Position numbers and translations under genes: made by a program
NCBI RefSeq assembly: GCF_000003815.2
Contig: NC_049981.1
Coordinates: 2,071,973-2,135,972, forward strand
DNA: 64,000 nt
Reading direction: 5' to 3'
Source: Branchiostoma floridae
Taxonomy: Eukaryota > Chordata > Leptocardii > Amphioxiformes > Branchiostomatidae
Part shown: one piece after another, positions 62,101-64,000 of the stretch
Layout of the letters: every line of letters begins with the position of its first letter
How positions within the stretch are numbered: the first letter of the stretch is position 1
The notes under the pieces: model-generated
Database searches by the model: none
The model's input: only the letters and a program-made list of their open reading frames with translations
What the model was told of the DNA's origin: nothing

Positions 62101-63696
62101 CTGGTCGATTTGTTCGGAGAGGAATGCTGACAGAACTTGTTGACCGAGAAGTTCGACTACTGTGTAAAATTGTTACAGTGTCAGCTAGGTTAACCTGGGG
62201 CCGATCAGTATATGCACGTTTGGGGGTGTAGGAACTTGATCAACATGGGGACCGACCAGTATATATATTTCAGGGCTGTAAACGTGATTTAAATGGTGCT
62301 TTTTAGCTACGGCCGCGTGGCGCGTTGGTACACCCGATCCCTCGATCTCGGAAGTTAAGCAACGCGACGGTCCGGACAGTGCTTGGATGGGAGACCAACC
62401 AAGGACGTCCGGATTGCTGTAGCCTCACGAAGCTTTCCACGAAATCGTCTTCCGGGAGGGACGTAAAACGGGGGTCCCGTGCTCGAGGAGGTGCCTCGAC
62501 CACGTTAATCAGCCTCATTACTCATAATGGGTACCTACTGGCTGGCAAAATACACCTGGTGATTATGATTAATATGTACAGTATTATTTGACACAGTGAC
62601 TGTACATGTAAATTACTTGGCAGTAGATACTGTATGGGGTGGTGTTCTATATATAGATCTAGTACCTAGCGATAGACTGGTAAGTAGATTAACATTGTAT
62701 TCGTGTTCAGATTTAAGTACTGTTGTTACTTTTTGTTATCATCCACTTTGTGTAGAAATGTAGATCATACGAAAGTCTCGCAATATGTCAATACATTGGG
62801 CATTACTATTATGATGAACAATATATGATATCATTGTGGATATCGTTTATATTACTGTTGTTGAAATGAAAGCTCGTGGCCGTCCAAACGTTTCTCCTTG
62901 AATCTTTGAAATTATCTTAACTTTCACTTGACTTTTTACCACATTTCCCATTGGGATACGGGTCCTAAAGTGGACGAGTCCGATCAGAAGTTGTCTACAC
63001 TCGCCCAGGGGCATGATGGGCCAAAACGGCCATTTTGTAGGCGGGTCACGAAATGACAGGTTGTCATGATACTCATTCCTTTCCCTTGAATTCATGATAC
63101 TCATTCCTTTCCCTTGAATACGTTCGTCCATACTTTCCACATCTTTCCAATTGCTACCGTTTGTATGATTATCCTCCGATTACCTGACCTATCATTTTAT
63201 CTACATATCGAACCTTCCGTTCATCCATCCATCCATCCGTCCATCCGTCCATCCATCCATGCATCCATGCATCCATCCATCCATGCATGCATCCATCCAT
63301 CCATCCATCCATCCATCCATCCATCCATCCATCCATCCATCCATCCATCCATCCATCCATCCATCCATCCATCCATCCATCCATCCATCCATCCATCCAT
63401 CCATCCATCAACCCACCCACCCACCCATCCACAGCATCATTATCAGCATCCTTACAAGCTAAGAGTAAATTTCTGCACATTGAACTAGAAGGTGAGAGCG
63501 TTATCAATTCATTACCGAAAACAGAGAACAGTACGTATAACGTGTCAGCAATGTGAACATTTCCCACCAATGAAAAATCGTGATTTTGATGACGAACATA
63601 CCGATATCATTGCTGCATTTTCTCTTGCCGGGGTCACAGGCAGTGAGGTCCTCTAGCGACGAGAGGCTGCCTCGCAGGCTCCGCCGGAGTTCAGGA
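50121..63696 (-). CDS. RASEF: RASEF-like large Rab GTPase (5' part outside the window)
   Basis: The exons are 63696-63602, 60441-58555, 58161-58037, 55802-55662, 52806-52668, 52279-52198, 51854-51740, 51351-51232, 50767-50691 and 50217-50121. Every junction is GT-AG and in phase. The last six exons encode a Rab domain: G1 GDAAVGKS, G3 WDTAGQER, G4 NKLD, G5 ETSAK, and a C-terminal CC for geranylgeranylation. This domain closely resembles RASEF and CRACR2A. Before it lies a disordered, charged linker of over 600 residues in one exon, with a PPTY motif and a triple LRxxxTP repeat. The EF-hands and coiled coil of the family should lie right of 64000. The exon at 60441 could be internal (its phase fits 63602) or hold an alternative start at ATG 60433, which would give 924 residues. 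These proteins act on vesicle membranes and motor transport in relatives. Confidence 0.88.
50911..51142. mobile_element. 232-bp MITE, family C
   Basis: The perfect termini TACCCCTGTCACATT are inverted, with flanking GTA on both sides (50908-50910 and 51143-51145). The body matches 47400-47606, for example GGCGAAAATCGATCGGACGA. It sits in an intron of the RASEF-like gene. Confidence 0.87.
52888..53030. repeat. ~62-bp tandem repeat (about 2.4 units)
   Basis: GACGGGGGCCGGTGCCGACT, CAGCTGCCACTCAAA, GTCGATGTCGACTTCCA, CAGCTGCCATTCAAA and GACGGGGGTCGGT occur in succession within the intron just 5' (minus strand) of the P-loop exon. Confidence 0.8.
53175..53475. repeat. GC-rich inverted-repeat element, family B
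   Basis: It starts GCCTACGTCACATTACCC and contains CCCCGGCCGGGCTCTGAAGC and GGTCCCGAGGGGCTCCGG. Its right part is interrupted by the element at 53484-53641, so the true right end is beyond it. Confidence 0.5.
53484..53641. mobile_element. 158-bp MITE with 40-bp TIRs and 9-bp target duplication
   Basis: The arms at 53484-53523 and 53602-53641 match with a single mismatch (TATTCTCCAAGCAGAGGTTA at the start). The exact direct repeat GTATGGTCC flanks the element at 53475-53483 and 53642-53650. Nine-base duplications are typical of Mutator-like elements. It is in an intron of the RASEF-like gene. Confidence 0.9.
54125..54695. repeat. two adjacent GC-rich inverted-repeat elements, family B
   Basis: The first runs from about CCCGCCGGGACCCCGGTTCA (54135) to GGGTCCCTATGTGGAAATGT (about 54298). 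The second runs from TGCCCGGGGCCCGGTTGATT (54520) to CCTACCCGGCCGGACCCC and TGTGACGTTAGC (about 54690). Each has an inner CAACCGGGGCC/GGCCCGGTTG inversion. No coding frame. Confidence 0.6.
56095..56345 (+). repeat. dispersed repeat, family D
   Basis: CAGCATAAGCCATAAC, TAATATTTGTTATGTAGGTA, GATACTGCAGCAGAAATTCC and GACCTGGACATGTCATGGTC occur in the family order, within a RASEF-like intron. Confidence 0.7.
57400..57446. repeat. solitary end of a GC-rich element, family B
   Basis: CTGCCCGGCCAGGCCCCTTT followed by GCGGAAATGTGACGTTG matches the right ends of the elements near 54.3 and 54.7 kb. No matching left end was seen nearby. Confidence 0.55.
58318..58490. repeat. (CATC)n/(CATT)n microsatellite
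   Basis: Tetranucleotide runs in the intron immediately 3' (minus strand) of the large RASEF-like exon. The Ser/Pro/Ile/His open frames here are artefacts. Confidence 0.97.
60896..60904 (-). promoter_or_regulatory. possible TATA box for an internal RASEF-like start
   Basis: On the minus strand ATTATATATGG lies about 460 bp upstream of ATG 60433. If it is a promoter, transcription would begin near 60870 and the first coding exon would be the 1.9-kb exon. The acceptor at 60442-60446 (CACAG) has a poor polypyrimidine tract, which leaves room for this reading. Confidence 0.3.
62306..62590 (+). mobile_element. 5S rRNA-derived SINE (SINE3-like)
   Basis: The first 119 nt (62306-62424) fold like 5S rRNA: the ends GCTACGGC and GCTGTAGC pair, box A reads AAGTTAAGCAACG and box C reads CAGTGCTTGGATGGGAGACC. 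There is no T-run after the 5S end. Instead the sequence continues into a body with TCTTCCGGGAGGGACGTAAA and an AT-rich tail, as in 5S-headed SINEs. The 5' half has diverged from ordinary animal 5S. Confidence 0.82.
63222..63426. repeat. (CATC)n microsatellite, ~200 bp
   Basis: An almost pure CATC tract grading into CACC at the right end. All open frames across it are repeat artefacts. Confidence 0.99.
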
Positions 63697-64000
63697 CTGA
63701 AAATATCAATACGCTATGATTAAAGATGTAGATATATATAGCTTAAACTATGTGTAACAATCAAAGTTTTCGAAATTTTTGTCTTTTAGAAGTGAATAGA
63801 CCCCATTCCAGTTACGTTGGCCATTTGGGAGTTTCCGGGGTCAACCGGGGTCATTCGCCAAAACGAGACTGACCAGGATTGAAAGTATGTATCATAGTTT
63901 AGGTAGGCCATCTTTTGTGGTATTTTTGACCCTCTAACTAATACCACGGAATATGTGCCTGTCATATATTGTTTTGGACATATTGAATACGATGCTGATT
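63697..64000. other. RASEF-like intron at the window edge
   Basis: AT-rich sequence upstream (minus strand) of the exon at 63696. The 3' splice site TTTTCAG is at 63703-63697. No further exon is seen before the edge. Confidence 0.55.

Larger units (their letters stand above)
60905..63601. other. RASEF-like intron or upstream region, no exon seen
   Basis: Apart from the 5S-headed SINE (62306-62590) and the CATC microsatellite, I found no exon or RNA gene. A 25-bp direct repeat (ATGATACTCATTCCTTTCCC) occurs twice at about 63065-63119. Confidence 0.45.

Noticed and set aside
62306-62424. Functional 5S rRNA gene
   Set aside because: The internal boxes and closing stem are present, but there is no T-run terminator, the 5' half is diverged and a SINE body follows directly.
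63114-63570. Open frames of His-Pro-Ser-Ile or Met-Asp-Gly-Trp repeats on both strands
   Set aside because: They come from the CATC microsatellite at 63222-63426; every frame is open.

Overview
The window reads as animal nuclear DNA. Genes are split by GT-AG introns with phases that fit, intergenic and intronic DNA is full of short inverted-repeat transposons, tRNA- and 5S-headed SINEs and microsatellites, and there are two 100-N scaffold gaps. The repeat types and the compact gene structures fit a lancelet (Branchiostoma). That assignment is my recognition, not a search result.

Layout: 1-14.6 kb has no complete protein gene. It holds a good tRNA-Ser(GCT), SINEs, inverted-repeat elements, tandem duplications and both gaps. 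A first coding exon with a signal peptide lies on the minus strand at 14.6-14.7 kb; its remaining exons were not found. From 15 to 25.8 kb there are only repeats and one possible 5' UTR exon.

Four protein genes follow. A 12-pass Patched-domain (RND/sterol-sensing) protein is on + at 25.9-30.3 kb in four coding exons. A small two-EF-hand protein is on + at 33.7-36.7 kb. A RING/B-box/coiled-coil/C-terminal-membrane TRIM protein of the TRIM13/TRIM59 type is on - at 44.4-37.6 kb. A RASEF-like large Rab GTPase is on - at 63.7-50.1 kb, with its 5' part beyond the right edge. The EF-hand and TRIM genes converge, with candidate poly(A) signals on opposite strands only about 15 bp apart. No shared pathway joins the four genes; this is an ordinary eukaryotic neighbourhood, not an operon.

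The most unusual pattern is that exon edges have been copied in tandem into adjacent non-coding DNA. The 3' end of Patched exon 2, with its splice donor, is repeated at least five times in the following intron. The second half of the TRIM RING exon is present three times. The last codons of the RASEF-like gene are one unit of a roughly 41-bp array. A short piece of EF-hand exon 3 recurs in its upstream intron. Other points of note are two near-perfect hairpins flanking the Patched coding region, a 2.45-kb element with an 8-bp target duplication that carries a LINE fragment, a transposon inserted at TA inside a tandem-repeat unit, and a 5S rRNA-headed SINE.
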